From Rudaea sp. (GTDB lineage Bacteria > Pseudomonadota > Gammaproteobacteria > Xanthomonadales > Rhodanobacteraceae): a stretch of 64,000 nt of DNA. Made by a program: the position numbers and the translations under genes. The notes beneath the pieces are model-generated. The model saw only the letters and a program-made list of their open reading frames with translations. It did not search any database and was not told where the DNA came from. Below are positions 48,668 to 58,203 of this stretch, piece after piece. The number at the start of each line of letters is the position of its first letter. Position 1 is the first letter of the stretch. The stretch is from NCBI GenBank assembly GCA_031291055.1, contig JARLJU010000204.1, forward strand, positions 1 through 64,000. Reading direction: 5' to 3'.

Positions 48668-49138
48668 TCAGAGTGCGGAGCCGTCGGTGGTCGCCCGGTC
48701 CGCCATCGCCTTGAACCAGGGAAGCTGCTGCAGGCGGTCGAGGTGATCGACAAGCAGTGCGCGCAGCCGCGCCTGTTGCGCGGGCGGCAGACTGTCGTAA
48801 AGCGCGATTTTCCTTGCCTTCAAGGCTCGCGCTTGTGCCAGAAGCTTGTCGGTGGCCTGTTCGGATTCGCGATTGAAGGCGCCCAGATCGGGCGCCGGAG
48901 CAGTCAATAGTTCGCGCAGGCGCTTTATCCGCTGCGTTGCCTGAGCGCTTGCCGACCGGCGCAGGTTCAGGGTCTGGCTGCGCAGTTCGTTCCATTGCGA
49001 CATGTAAGTGCCGCTCAAACCCAGCTGTTCTGCGGTTGGGGGTTCAAACCGATGGACCTGCTCGACCGCGGCATAGGCTGTGAACGTCGTGGCGGTTACC
49101 AGCAGGCCGGCGGCGATCAACGAACGCGATAGTTTCAT
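48668..49138 (-). CDS. Spy/CpxP-like periplasmic protein
   Basis: 156 aa from the ATG preceded by GGAGA. After a signal peptide (KLSRSLIAAGLLVTATTFTAYA) the protein is almost entirely charged helix, with LPPAQQARLRALLVDHLDRL resembling the LTxxQ motif of Spy/CpxP chaperones. It lies divergently from an OmpR/EnvZ-type pair, the arrangement of cpxP and cpxRA. A role as envelope-stress chaperone and feedback regulator of that kinase is inferred. Confidence 0.65.
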   Translation of the reverse strand: MKLSRSLIAAGLLVTATTFTAYAAVEQVHRFEPPTAEQLGLSGTYMSQWNELRSQTLNLRRSASAQATQRIKRLRELLTAPAPDLGAFNRESEQATDKLLAQARALKARKIALYDSLPPAQQARLRALLVDHLDRLQQLPWFKAMADRATTDGSAL

Positions 49139-49320
49139 GGCTATCTCCGGATGATATGGGATTGCAACTACAGCATGGACAAACAACGCGCGGCAGGCGT
49201 TTCCGGCGCACGCCGGATTGCGAATCGATATGTCCGCCGGCGGCAGCGGAAACATCCGCTTACAAATCCGGGCCCTGCGTGGCGATTGCGCGCAACCCAC
49301 AAGAGCGGACAATTGGCCAG

Positions 49321-50040
49321 ATGAGCGATATGTCTATCCCTTGCGTCCTGATCGTCGATGACGACATACGCCTGCGCGACTTGCTCGTGCGCTATCTCGG
49401 CCAGCAGGGATTTTCGACGCTGGTTGCCGGCAGTGGCCGCGAGCTGGACCAGCAGCTGAAGCGCCACCATGTCGACCTGATCGTGCTCGACCTGATGCTT
49501 CCCGGCGAAGATGGCCTGACGATCTGCCGGCGTCTGCGCGGGCAGGGCGTGGAGACGCCGATCGTGATGCTTACCGCCAAGGGCGACGAAGTCGATCGCA
49601 TCGTCGGCCTGGAAATCGGCGCCGACGACTACCTGCCCAAGCCCGGCAGTCCGCGCGAACTGGTCGCGCGCATGCGCGCAGTGCTGCGCCGCGGTCGGGC
49701 GCCTGCCGGCGCGCCGCGCACAAGTGGAACAATATATTTCGGTACTTGTATACTCGATCTGCAGACACGCGAATTGCGCCGTGACGGTTCGGCGCAGCAC
49801 CTGACCACCGGCGAATTTGCGGTGCTTGCCGCGCTGGTCGCCCGCCCGCGTCAGCCGTTGACGCGCGATCAATTGATGAGCCTGGCGCGCGGCCGCGGGC
49901 ACGAAGCCTTCGATCGCAGCATGGACGTGATGATTTCACGCCTGCGCAAGCTTATCGAAGACGAACCGCGCGCCCCGCGCTACCTGCAAACCGTGTGGGG
50001 TACCGGCTATGTCTTCGTGCCCGATGGCGAAGCCGAATGA
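49321..50040 (+). CDS. OmpR-family response regulator
   Basis: 239 aa from the ATG giving MSDMSIPCVLIVDDD. The receiver has acidic VDDD, phospho-acceptor Asp57 (LIVLDLMLPGEDG) and Lys in YLPKPGSPREL; the residue after KP is Gly where OmpR-type proteins nearly always have Phe. The winged helix reads LTTGEFAVLAALVARPRQPLTRDQL and YLQTVWGTGYVFVPD. Its stop overlaps the kinase start (ATGA). A short AT-rich codon patch lies at the interdomain linker (49725-49755). Confidence 0.92.
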   Translation: MSDMSIPCVLIVDDDIRLRDLLVRYLGQQGFSTLVAGSGRELDQQLKRHHVDLIVLDLMLPGEDGLTICRRLRGQGVETPIVMLTAKGDEVDRIVGLEIGADDYLPKPGSPRELVARMRAVLRRGRAPAGAPRTSGTIYFGTCILDLQTRELRRDGSAQHLTTGEFAVLAALVARPRQPLTRDQLMSLARGRGHEAFDRSMDVMISRLRKLIEDEPRAPRYLQTVWGTGYVFVPDGEAE

Positions 50041-51305
50041 TGCCGCGGCGGCTGTTTCCGCGCCTGGTGCTGCTGCTCGGTGCTGTGCTGGCGCTGAATT
50101 CGCTGATCGGGCTGTTGCTGGTGCTGGCGACGACGCGCGATGCGGCCTTGCAGTACGCCGTGCGAAGTTTTGAAACGAAAATCGCCGCTGCCGATGCGTT
50201 GCTCGGGCAGGCCGATCGGGGCGCTGCGGACGCGCGCCTGCAGGCGCTTGGCATCGAGCATCGCCTGCAGCCACCGGCTGCAGCGCCGAGACTTCCTCCC
50301 TTCCATCGCCAGATCGAACGCGAGCTGCAACTGCACTTGCCCGGGCGTTCGTTGCGGCTGGTCGAAGCGCCGCAGCCGATGCAGTGGATCAGTGCGGAGC
50401 GAGCTGCGGACGGCTGGATCGGTATATCGCTATTGTCCCTGCGTGGGCCGCTGCGCTGGAGCACGACGCTTGGCCTGGTCGCGTCGCTGTTGCTCACGTT
50501 CGGTGCCGCGGCGTGGTACGCGCGTTCGCTGCTGCGACCCTTGCGCACTCTTGCGGCAGCCGCACCGGGCCTGGCCGCGGGCGAGCCGGCACCGAGCCTG
50601 CCTCGGCACGCGGCAACCGAAATCGTGGAACTCGCGACCGCGCTCGACCGCGCCGCCGCCGACACACGCACGGTCGCGCGGGAACGGCAGCTGATGCTGG
50701 CCGGCTTGTCGCACGATCTGCGCACGCCGCTGGCGCGCCTGGTGTTGGCTCTGGAACTGGTCGATGGCGATGCGGCGGTACGTGCCGGCATGGCGATCGA
50801 CCTGGCCGAGCTCGACGCCATCCTCGACCAGTTCATCGCTTTCGTGCGCGACGGTCGCGACGAACCCGGACAGACGATTGATCTTGGCGCGCTGCTCGAT
50901 GATGCGCTGACGGCGCAACAGCGCGCCGGCAGGCAATGGCAACGGTCCGGCGAAGCGAGCGTGCGCCTGTACGCCAAACCCCTGGCGCTGCGTCGTGCGA
51001 TCGACAATCTGCTCGAGAACGGCGTACGCCACGGCGCCGCACCCTTCGAGGTGAAATTGTATACAACCGCGACGGACGCGGTACTGAGCGTGCGCGACGG
51101 CGGCCCCGGCGTCGCCGCCGAGGCCTTGTCCGGATTGGGCCGGCCGTTCCATCGCGCCGACAATTCTAGCGCCTGCACCGGCAGCGGACTGGGCCTGGCC
51201 ACGGTCGCCCGCATTGCGGCCTGGCATGGCGGCGCATTGCATCTGCGCAATCGCGCCGAGGGCGGTTTCGAGGCGGAATTGCATCTGGTCGCCGCACGTA
51301 GCTGA
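50037..51305 (+). CDS. EnvZ/CpxA-type sensor histidine kinase
   Basis: 422 aa; two adjacent ATG codons overlap the regulator stop. The first membrane helix is LVLLLGAVLALNSLIGLLLVLA, the periplasmic sensor spans about residues 35-135 and the second helix is LGLVASLLLTFGAAAWYA. HAMP, HisKA with His226 (LSHDLRTPLARL) and HATPase motifs (NLLENGVRHG, DGGPGVAAEAL, GSGLGLATVARI) follow. It phosphorylates the upstream regulator. The signal may be envelope stress, given the divergent Spy/CpxP-like gene. Confidence 0.92.
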   Translation: MMPRRLFPRLVLLLGAVLALNSLIGLLLVLATTRDAALQYAVRSFETKIAAADALLGQADRGAADARLQALGIEHRLQPPAAAPRLPPFHRQIERELQLHLPGRSLRLVEAPQPMQWISAERAADGWIGISLLSLRGPLRWSTTLGLVASLLLTFGAAAWYARSLLRPLRTLAAAAPGLAAGEPAPSLPRHAATEIVELATALDRAAADTRTVARERQLMLAGLSHDLRTPLARLVLALELVDGDAAVRAGMAIDLAELDAILDQFIAFVRDGRDEPGQTIDLGALLDDALTAQQRAGRQWQRSGEASVRLYAKPLALRRAIDNLLENGVRHGAAPFEVKLYTTATDAVLSVRDGGPGVAAEALSGLGRPFHRADNSSACTGSGLGLATVARIAAWHGGALHLRNRAEGGFEAELHLVAARS

Positions 51306-51377
51306 GCGCGAGTTCGGCGAATTGACGTAATCTTGGCGGCGTGATCGCGTCATCCGGCGCGAGCGGGGCTGGCGGCA

Positions 51378-52997
51378 ATGACGACAATGGCTGCATCGCG
51401 GATCGCGGATTTGCTCGCCGGCCTGTCGATTGCCGGGCTGCTGCTGCCCGAAGCCGTCGCCTATTCCGGCCTGGCCAATCTGCCGCCGCAAGCAGGCGTG
51501 ATCGCGCTGTTCGCCGGCCTGGTCTGCTACGGCGTGATTGGGCGCAGCCGCTACGCGATCGTCACGGCAACCTCGTCATCCGCGGCCGTGCTCGCCGCTG
51601 CCACTCTGGCGCTCGACGGCGATCCGGGACAACGTATCGTCCTGGCCTCGATGCTGGTGATGCTCACGGGCATCTGTTTCACGCTGGCGGGTTGCGCGGG
51701 CCTGGGCGCGATGTCGAACCTGATCGCGCGGCCGGTACTGCGCGGCTACGCATTCGGGCTGGCTCTCGTGATTGCGGTCAAGCAATGGCCGCACCTGGTC
51801 GGCATGCACGCGCAGCAGACCGGTTTCCTGCCGCTGCTGGTCGAAATGATCCGCGGCATCGACGGCTGGCAGATGGCAAGTTTCGGCATGGGCGCGGCAG
51901 CGCTTGTCGGCCTGTTCGCACTGGAACGCATCCGGCACGTGCCCGGGGCACTGGTCGTCATCGTCGGCGGCATCGTCGCGTCGCCGTGGCTGGCGGCACA
52001 TGGCGTCGTCCTGACCGGACCGATCCCGCTCACTCTGACGCCGCCGTCGCTGGTCCTGCCGCCCCAGGAGCAATGGCTGCCGCTGATCGAGTTCGCACTG
52101 GCGCTGATGTTCATTCTCTACGCCGAGTCCTACAGCTCGATCCGTACGTATGCGCTCAAGCACGACGACAGCGTGCAACCGAACCGCGATCTGCTCGCGC
52201 TGGGCCTGGCCAATCTCGTCTCGGGCCTGTTCCACGGCACGCCGGTTGGCGCCGGGTATTCGGGCACGTCGGCAAACGATGCCGCGGGCGCACAGTCGCG
52301 TCTCGCCGGTTTGAGCGCGGCCGCCATCGTGCTGCTGCTCGTGCTGCTGTTCCTGCCGTGGATCGAACGCATCCCGGAACCCGTGCTGGCCGCCATCGTG
52401 ATTCATGCAGTCAGCAAATCGCTGCGCGTGAGCCTGTTCGGCGCGTACTTCCGCTGGCGGCGCGATCGTCTGGTCGCATTGATGGCCGTATTGGCGGTGC
52501 TGTCCTTCGGCGTACTCGATGGCCTCCTGGCGGCGATTGCGTTCAGTCTGGCGATGTTGTTGCGCACTCTGGCCAGCCCGCGCCTGAGCACGCTCGGGCG
52601 CGTCGGTGGCCACGATTTCGTCAGCCTCGCGCGCTATCCGCAGGCGCAGTCGGTGCCGGGCCTGCTGATCCTGCGACCGGAGGAACCGCTGTTTTTCGCC
52701 AATGCCGAGCCGCTGCTGGCGCAGGTGCGGCAGCAGGTATTGCAGCATGCGGACGCGAAACTGGTCGTCCTTAGCCTGGAGGAATCCGCCGACCTGGACA
52801 GTACCGCGCTGGAAGCGCTCAACGAGCTTTCGTTGTGGCTAGCCGCGCGCCAGGTCGAATTGCGTGTGGCGCGGCTCAAGGACGCCAGCCGCGATGCCCT
52901 GCTGCGCGCGAACCTGGCGCAATTGCCGGAATCGGCGCTGGACTATTCCAGCGTCGACGACGCCGTCAGCGGCAACGCGGTCTGCGCGGCGCCGTGA
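51378..52997 (+). CDS. SulP family inorganic anion transporter with STAS domain
   Basis: 539 aa. About 11-14 membrane helices start at LLAGLSIAGLLLPEAVAYSGLANLPPQAG, the conserved SulP N-terminal motif. The STAS domain occupies about residues 430-525 (PGLLILRPEEPLFFANAEPLLAQV, LSLEESADLDSTALEAL). Family members move sulfate, bicarbonate or organic acids with sodium or protons. There is no carbonic anhydrase or sulfur-assimilation gene beside it, so the substrate is open. It starts 72 bp after the sensor kinase. Confidence 0.92.
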   Translation: MTTMAASRIADLLAGLSIAGLLLPEAVAYSGLANLPPQAGVIALFAGLVCYGVIGRSRYAIVTATSSSAAVLAAATLALDGDPGQRIVLASMLVMLTGICFTLAGCAGLGAMSNLIARPVLRGYAFGLALVIAVKQWPHLVGMHAQQTGFLPLLVEMIRGIDGWQMASFGMGAAALVGLFALERIRHVPGALVVIVGGIVASPWLAAHGVVLTGPIPLTLTPPSLVLPPQEQWLPLIEFALALMFILYAESYSSIRTYALKHDDSVQPNRDLLALGLANLVSGLFHGTPVGAGYSGTSANDAAGAQSRLAGLSAAAIVLLLVLLFLPWIERIPEPVLAAIVIHAVSKSLRVSLFGAYFRWRRDRLVALMAVLAVLSFGVLDGLLAAIAFSLAMLLRTLASPRLSTLGRVGGHDFVSLARYPQAQSVPGLLILRPEEPLFFANAEPLLAQVRQQVLQHADAKLVVLSLEESADLDSTALEALNELSLWLAARQVELRVARLKDASRDALLRANLAQLPESALDYSSVDDAVSGNAVCAAP

Positions 52998-53075
52998 CGC
53001 CGGCCCATCCATCGGCACTGGCCGAAAGGCGGTTCAGTGAGATCATTGCTGCATGACGAGCGAGGAAAGATCACG

Positions 53076-54860
53076 ATGAAACTGTGGATTGGCGGCTTGC
53101 TGTGGGCGGGAGTGGCGATGGCAACCATGGTGCACGCGGATACGACAAAGAACGATTCGGCGGACGCGCGCTTCAAGGCGGTTTACACCGAGGAATGGAA
53201 GTGGCGGCAGCAGCAGTTCCCCGGCCTCGACGACGAAGACCGGGAAGCGAGCGCACGCGATGACCGTCTGCCTGCAGTCGATGCCGCCACCCAGCAGAGG
53301 CGCCTGAAATACTGGCAGGATGTACTGAAAAAAGTCGCGGCGATTCCGCCGGATGAACTGTCTGCCGAGAACCGCGTGAATCTCGCGGTGTACAAACCAC
53401 AGATCGAGAATCTTGCCGCGAGCACGCGCTTCCGCGAATACGAGATGCCATTCAACAGCGATTCGCAGTTCTGGTCGGATCTGGGTTTCATGGCGAACCG
53501 GCCAATCAAGGATCTGAAGCACGCCCAGGCCTACATCGCGCGCCTGAACGACGTGCCGCGCTATTTCGACGAAAACGTGGTCAACATGCGTGCCGGCCTG
53601 AAGCGCGGATTTTCCGTGCCGCGCGAAGTGCTCGACGGTCGCGACGTATCGATTTCCACATTTATCAATGTAAAGGCGCCGCAGGACAGCGATTTCTACA
53701 AGCCGTTCAGGAAACTGCCGTCGAACATTCCCGCCGACGAACAGGAAAAGCTGCGCGCCGACTGCGCCAGCGCGATCAGCGAACGCGTGATTCCCGCGTA
53801 CGCGAAACTGCTCAGGTTCTTCCGCGACGACTACATGCCGCACGCGCGCAAGACGCTGGCCGCCGAGGCGTTGCCGGACGGCAAGGCGTTCTATCGCCAG
53901 CAGATAATGGAATACACGACCCTGGATCTGGATCCGGAAGCGATCCACCAGATTGGTCTGAAAGAAGTTGCGCGCATCGATGCGGAAATGCAGACGACCA
54001 TGAAAGCCACAGGCTTCGCTGGCGATTTTCCGGCATTCCAGAAATTCCTGCGCAGCGATCCGCAGTTCTACGCCAAAACGCCGGATGAACTGCTGATGCG
54101 CGCGTCGTGGATTGCCAAGCGCGTCGATGGAAAACTTTCGCAGTTCTTCGGTCTGCTGCCGCGCGGCCGCTTCGGCATCGAGCCGGTGCCGGCGGCGATC
54201 GCGCCATTCTGGACCGCCGGTCGTGGCGGCCCGCACACGTACTGGGTCAACACGTACGACCTGCCGTCGCGCTCCCTGTACAATCTCACCGCGCTGACCC
54301 TGCACGAATCCGCGCCGGGACATTCGTTCCAGGGCTCGCTGGTCGAGGAACAGAAAAGCGTTCCGGATTTCCGTCACGACTACATTTCCGCCTATGGCGA
54401 AGGCTGGGCGCTCTACTGCGAAAAGCTCGGCAAGGAAATGGGCATCTATCAGACGCCATACGACGACTTCGGCCGCCTGAGCTATGAAATGTGGCGCGCC
54501 GCCCGCCTGGTCATCGATACCGGCATCCACCACAAGGGCTGGACGCGGGCGCAGTCGATCAAGTATCTGGCCGATCACACGGCGCTGTCAGAGCATGAAG
54601 TGGAAACCGAAGTGGATCGCTACATCTCCTGGCCCGGCCAGGCGCTGAGCTACAAACTCGGCGAAATCAAGATCCTGGAACTGCGTGCGCTGGCGGAAAA
54701 GGACCTCGGCGAAAAATTCGACATCCGCAAATTCCACGATGCCGTGCTCGACATCGGCTCGGTGCCGCTGCCGGTGCTGGAGGAGCATATTCGCGAATTC
54801 ATCGCCAAGGAAAAAAATACGGAAAGTGGAGCAAAGCCGGTAACCACGCCCAAGACCTAA
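53076..54860 (+). CDS. DUF885 family secreted protein (probable zinc peptidase)
   Basis: 594 aa from the ATG giving MKLWIGGLLWAGVAMATMVHA, a signal peptide; GAGGAAAG lies about 8 nt upstream. The DUF885 signature TLHESAPGHSFQGSL supplies the HExxPGH-type metal site, and ISAYGEGWALYCEKLG provides a downstream Glu. The family is structurally related to M3-like gluzincins; a peptidase role is likely but the substrate is unknown. It converges on phhA, with 82 bp between the stops. Confidence 0.85.
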   Translation: MKLWIGGLLWAGVAMATMVHADTTKNDSADARFKAVYTEEWKWRQQQFPGLDDEDREASARDDRLPAVDAATQQRRLKYWQDVLKKVAAIPPDELSAENRVNLAVYKPQIENLAASTRFREYEMPFNSDSQFWSDLGFMANRPIKDLKHAQAYIARLNDVPRYFDENVVNMRAGLKRGFSVPREVLDGRDVSISTFINVKAPQDSDFYKPFRKLPSNIPADEQEKLRADCASAISERVIPAYAKLLRFFRDDYMPHARKTLAAEALPDGKAFYRQQIMEYTTLDLDPEAIHQIGLKEVARIDAEMQTTMKATGFAGDFPAFQKFLRSDPQFYAKTPDELLMRASWIAKRVDGKLSQFFGLLPRGRFGIEPVPAAIAPFWTAGRGGPHTYWVNTYDLPSRSLYNLTALTLHESAPGHSFQGSLVEEQKSVPDFRHDYISAYGEGWALYCEKLGKEMGIYQTPYDDFGRLSYEMWRAARLVIDTGIHHKGWTRAQSIKYLADHTALSEHEVETEVDRYISWPGQALSYKLGEIKILELRALAEKDLGEKFDIRKFHDAVLDIGSVPLPVLEEHIREFIAKEKNTESGAKPVTTPKT

Positions 54861-54942
54861 CCGCGATCGATGAAGAAGGCGTGCAGGATGACGCGTCTGG
54901 ACGTGCTTGGCGAATGCCTGCCGGGGAAGGGAAACGGCGGCG

Positions 54943-55833
54943 TTACACGTCGCCGTCCCGCGCCCAACCTTCGCCCGTGCCGCGATTGTATACAAAATCA
55001 CTTTGCAGCACATTGCCGGCGGGGACCGAATCCTGCTTCGCCAGTTGCGCATAGATCGGGGTGAAGTCCGGGCGCGTGGCGTCCATCAGCTGCTCGAAGC
55101 TGTCGATGACGAAATAGGTCTTCTGGTAGGTGTCGATGCGGTAGCGGGTGCGCATGATGCGCTGCATGTCGAAGCCGATGCGGTTGGGGCTGGGCGATTC
55201 CAGGCAATGGATCGATTCCCCTTTCGACGACACGATGCCGGAGCCATAGATGCGCAAGCCGTCGTCTTGCTTGATCAAACCGAATTCCACCGTGTACCAG
55301 TACAGGCGCGTGAGGTTGACCAGCGCTTCGGCGCCGATACCGTGTGCCTTTACGCCGCCCTTGCCATAGGCTTCGATGTAGTCAGCAAATACGGGATTGA
55401 GCAACAGCGGCACATGGCCGTACAAATCGTGGAACAGGTCCGGCTCGGCGATGTAATCGATCTGTTCTGGCTTGCGTATCCACCAGGTCACCGGGAAGCG
55501 CCGGTTGGCAAGGTGATCGAAAAACGTGAGTTCCGGCAACAGGCCTTCGACGCCGATCAATACCCAGCCCGTGGTTTTCTTCAATACCCGATTCAGGTCG
55601 TCGAATTTCGGAATCGCATGCGGGGACATGCCGAACTTGTGCTGATTGTCGATGAACTCGCGGCAGGCGCGGTGGACGAGGATATCGCGCTGGCGCTCGA
55701 ACAGGGTCGCCCAGGTGGCGTGGTCCTGGCTGGTGTACGTCGCCCAGGGCTGCTCGACCACGGCCGTGGTGTAGACCGGGACGCTGCCCTTGTCGGTCTG
55801 CTGGTGTTCGACGCGGCGGGGTTGAGCGGTCAT
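54943..55833 (-). CDS. phhA: Phenylalanine 4-monooxygenase
   Basis: 296 aa from the ATG giving MTAQPRRVEHQQTDKG; the longer track ORF is shadow. The iron ligands are in PDLFHDLYGHVPLLLNPVFADY (two His) and YWYTVEFGL (Glu). It converts phenylalanine to tyrosine using a reduced pterin. No phhB (pterin carbinolamine dehydratase) is adjacent, but folE, which starts pterin synthesis, lies 6.7 kb downstream. The last codons contain the palindrome TTGTATACAA. Confidence 0.95.
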   Translation of the reverse strand: MTAQPRRVEHQQTDKGSVPVYTTAVVEQPWATYTSQDHATWATLFERQRDILVHRACREFIDNQHKFGMSPHAIPKFDDLNRVLKKTTGWVLIGVEGLLPELTFFDHLANRRFPVTWWIRKPEQIDYIAEPDLFHDLYGHVPLLLNPVFADYIEAYGKGGVKAHGIGAEALVNLTRLYWYTVEFGLIKQDDGLRIYGSGIVSSKGESIHCLESPSPNRIGFDMQRIMRTRYRIDTYQKTYFVIDSFEQLMDATRPDFTPIYAQLAKQDSVPAGNVLQSDFVYNRGTGEGWARDGDV

Positions 55834-55898
55834 CCGGAATTCCGTGCAGCGGTGCCTGATTCTAGCATCGCCTTGCCGGCCAATCTTCAGCGCGGCGC

Positions 55899-56711
55899 TC
55901 AGTGCAGCGTGGTTCCGTCCGGGCGGAGTAGCGGAAACGCGACGATATTGTCGCCGCCCGCGGCGGACGGCATTTCGTGCCGGCGGTTCGGGCCGTCCCA
56001 CAATGCCGGCACCTCGGCGGGCGACGGTGGTTCAAGTTCGTCATCCACGGAGGACATCGGATCGGCTTCGTCGTCCTCCTCTTCCCAACTGTAGTGCTTG
56101 CGCGGCGGCAGCGGGTCGACGCGGCAAAGGCCGATGGCCGCCGCGATGCCGGCCAGCGCGCCGAACAGGTGATATTCGAACGAGACATGCGGGTCGCGTG
56201 GCAGGGTCGACATCAGCATGCCGCCGTAGAGAAAGAACACGAGCAATGCGATGGCGACGCCGAGGCGATCGCGCCGCAAGAGTCCCATCAGGAACAGAAA
56301 CAGCATCAGGCCGACCACAATGCCGCTGATGCCGACGTGTACCGAAGGCCGTGCCCACAACCACACGCCCAGGCCCGAGGCGAGCCAGATCAGGGGCAAC
56401 GCATAGCGCGTCGCGCGCGGATAGGCATACAGCGTCAGGGCCGCGAGGAGGCCCAGCGGCAGGGTATTGGACATCAGGTGCTCGAACGAAGCATGGGCAA
56501 ACGGCGCCGTCAGCACCCCGACCAGGCCGCCCGGCTCATGCGGCCGGATACCCAGGTCGTCCATGCTCCAGCCCAGTGTCCAGGCGCCGAACCAGGCCAG
56601 CCAGATACCCGCGACCAGGCCGAACGCGCCCAGCAGCGCGTAACCGACGCGCGAGCGGTCGCGGCGCACGATGGCGGCGCTGGGTTCCGGGGTCGGTGCG
56701 GCGATGTCCAT
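55899..56711 (-). CDS. Rhomboid family intramembrane serine protease
   Basis: 270 aa with six or seven membrane helices. The dyad is Ser129 in HVGISGIVVG (GxSG) and His181 in FEYHLFGALAG; the oxyanion HxxxN is HASFEHLMSN. The C-terminal 70 residues form an acidic cytoplasmic tail (YSWEEEDDEAD). It cleaves transmembrane substrates within the bilayer. It starts 173 bp from the divergent diguanylate cyclase and ends 65 bp before phhA on the same strand. Confidence 0.93.
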   Translation of the reverse strand: MDIAAPTPEPSAAIVRRDRSRVGYALLGAFGLVAGIWLAWFGAWTLGWSMDDLGIRPHEPGGLVGVLTAPFAHASFEHLMSNTLPLGLLAALTLYAYPRATRYALPLIWLASGLGVWLWARPSVHVGISGIVVGLMLFLFLMGLLRRDRLGVAIALLVFFLYGGMLMSTLPRDPHVSFEYHLFGALAGIAAAIGLCRVDPLPPRKHYSWEEEDDEADPMSSVDDELEPPSPAEVPALWDGPNRRHEMPSAAGGDNIVAFPLLRPDGTTLH

Positions 56712-56884
56712 TGCTCAATGGTGGGGGCGCCCCGGATCGCCAACAAGGCTGCAAGCGTGTGCCATACGCCGGCGTATCCCAGGGGCCCGCGGCGCAATCC
56801 GGGTCAACCGGGCGCATGCTGCGCCGTTGCTTGCGGGGACGTCTTTGAAGGCGCAGACTGCGCGCCGCGGCGAAGGTGGGAACC

Positions 56885-58087
56885 GTGATTCTCGATATTC
56901 GCACCACGATCATGATCGCAGCGGCGCTAGCGCTGATGGTCGGCGTGAGCCTGCGTTACGCCCTGCGCGATTACCCTGCGTCGCTGTGGCCCAGCATGCG
57001 CCTGTGGATACTGGGAACGGTACTGCAGCCGACCGCGTGGGTCATGTACGGAATGCGCGGTGAAATTCCCGATGTATTGTCGATGATCGTCGCCAATTCG
57101 TTGCTGAGTTTTTCCTTCGCCAAGCAGATACAGGCCGTGCGCATCTTTGTCGGCCGTCCGGTCAATCCGCTGCTGACCTATATGCCGGTGGCGGTAACGG
57201 CAACGCTCGAAATCCTGTTTACCTACGGCGCGCAGAGCATGCGCTGGCGCACGGTGTCGGTGTCGGCAGTGTTTTGCGCGCAGATGCTGTGTGCCGTGGT
57301 CGCGCTGCTCGACTGGAGCCAGCCGCGACGGCGCAGCCACCTGTTGACCGCGTCGGCGTTTCTCGCCCTGGCTGGCGTGCTGATCGTGCGCATCGTCTAC
57401 GAAGGCTTGCGCGACGGAACCTTAACGTCGGCGTTTGCGCCAACGCCGATGCAGGCTGCCGTGTTCGCACTGGCGGCATTTTTCCCGACCGTTGCCACGC
57501 TGGGTTTCGTGCTCATGTGCAGCGATCGGCTGTATCAGGAACTCGAACGCCAGGCCACGGTTGATTCGCTCACCGGCATCAGCAACCGGCGCACGCTGGA
57601 CGAACTGGCGACGCGCGCTATCGCGGCGGCGCACCGTCACAAGCGCAGTCTCGGCCTGTTGCTGCTGGACGCCGATCACTTCAAGCGCATCAACGATGTC
57701 TCTGGTCACGAAGTCGGGGACGAGGCGCTGCAGATGATCGCCGCAACGCTGCAATTTGCGTTGCGCGAGGAGGACCTGCTGGGTCGCCTCGGCGGCGAGG
57801 AGTTTGTCATCGTGCTGCCGGATGCCGACGAAGCCGCTGCCCGCGCCGGAGCCGAGCGCCTGCGCCATGCGGTCGAAAGTGCGGAATTCAGCGCCCAGCA
57901 CCGCCCCATTCCCCTGCGCGTCTCGGTCGGCGTGGCAGTGATCGATGACGGCGACGATTTTGCCTCACTGCTGCGCCGTGCCGATCAGGCCATGTACGCG
58001 GCCAAGCGCGCCGGCCGCAACCGCGTGGTCGGCCCGGCGGATCTAGGCACGCGACCCGTCCTCGTCGAGGGCAATTTTGCCGGTTGA
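56885..58087 (+). CDS. Membrane diguanylate cyclase (GGDEF)
   Basis: 400 aa from the GTG at 56885, which has GAAGG 8 nt upstream; the track start, 9 bp earlier, has no ribosome-binding site. Six or seven helices form the sensor (LDIRTTIMIAAALALMVGV onward, residues 1-215). The GGDEF domain has active-site GGEEF (303-307) and an inhibitory-site RxxD (REED, 294-297) nine residues before it. It makes cyclic di-GMP and is probably feedback-regulated. A decayed relative lies at 59393. Confidence 0.92.
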   Translation: MILDIRTTIMIAAALALMVGVSLRYALRDYPASLWPSMRLWILGTVLQPTAWVMYGMRGEIPDVLSMIVANSLLSFSFAKQIQAVRIFVGRPVNPLLTYMPVAVTATLEILFTYGAQSMRWRTVSVSAVFCAQMLCAVVALLDWSQPRRRSHLLTASAFLALAGVLIVRIVYEGLRDGTLTSAFAPTPMQAAVFALAAFFPTVATLGFVLMCSDRLYQELERQATVDSLTGISNRRTLDELATRAIAAAHRHKRSLGLLLLDADHFKRINDVSGHEVGDEALQMIAATLQFALREEDLLGRLGGEEFVIVLPDADEAAARAGAERLRHAVESAEFSAQHRPIPLRVSVGVAVIDDGDDFASLLRRADQAMYAAKRAGRNRVVGPADLGTRPVLVEGNFAG

Positions 58088-58191
58088 ATCCCGCGGAATT
58101 TCCGCATGTTTCCTCCCTCAAGCGGCATGGTCTTGCGACCTGCGGATGAAGTGCCGAGGCCTGCCAGCGGCCGTCGCGTGTCCAAGTCCGT

Positions 58192-58197
58192 TATCAT
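58192..58197 (+). promoter_or_regulatory. -10-like hexamer in front of the RlmI-like gene
   Basis: TATCAT (five of six consensus bases) ends exactly 6 nt before the ATG at 58204, and no Shine-Dalgarno sequence is seen. This suggests a leaderless mRNA, as proposed for xthA. Confidence 0.4.
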
Positions 58198-58203
58198 GCG
58201 GCG

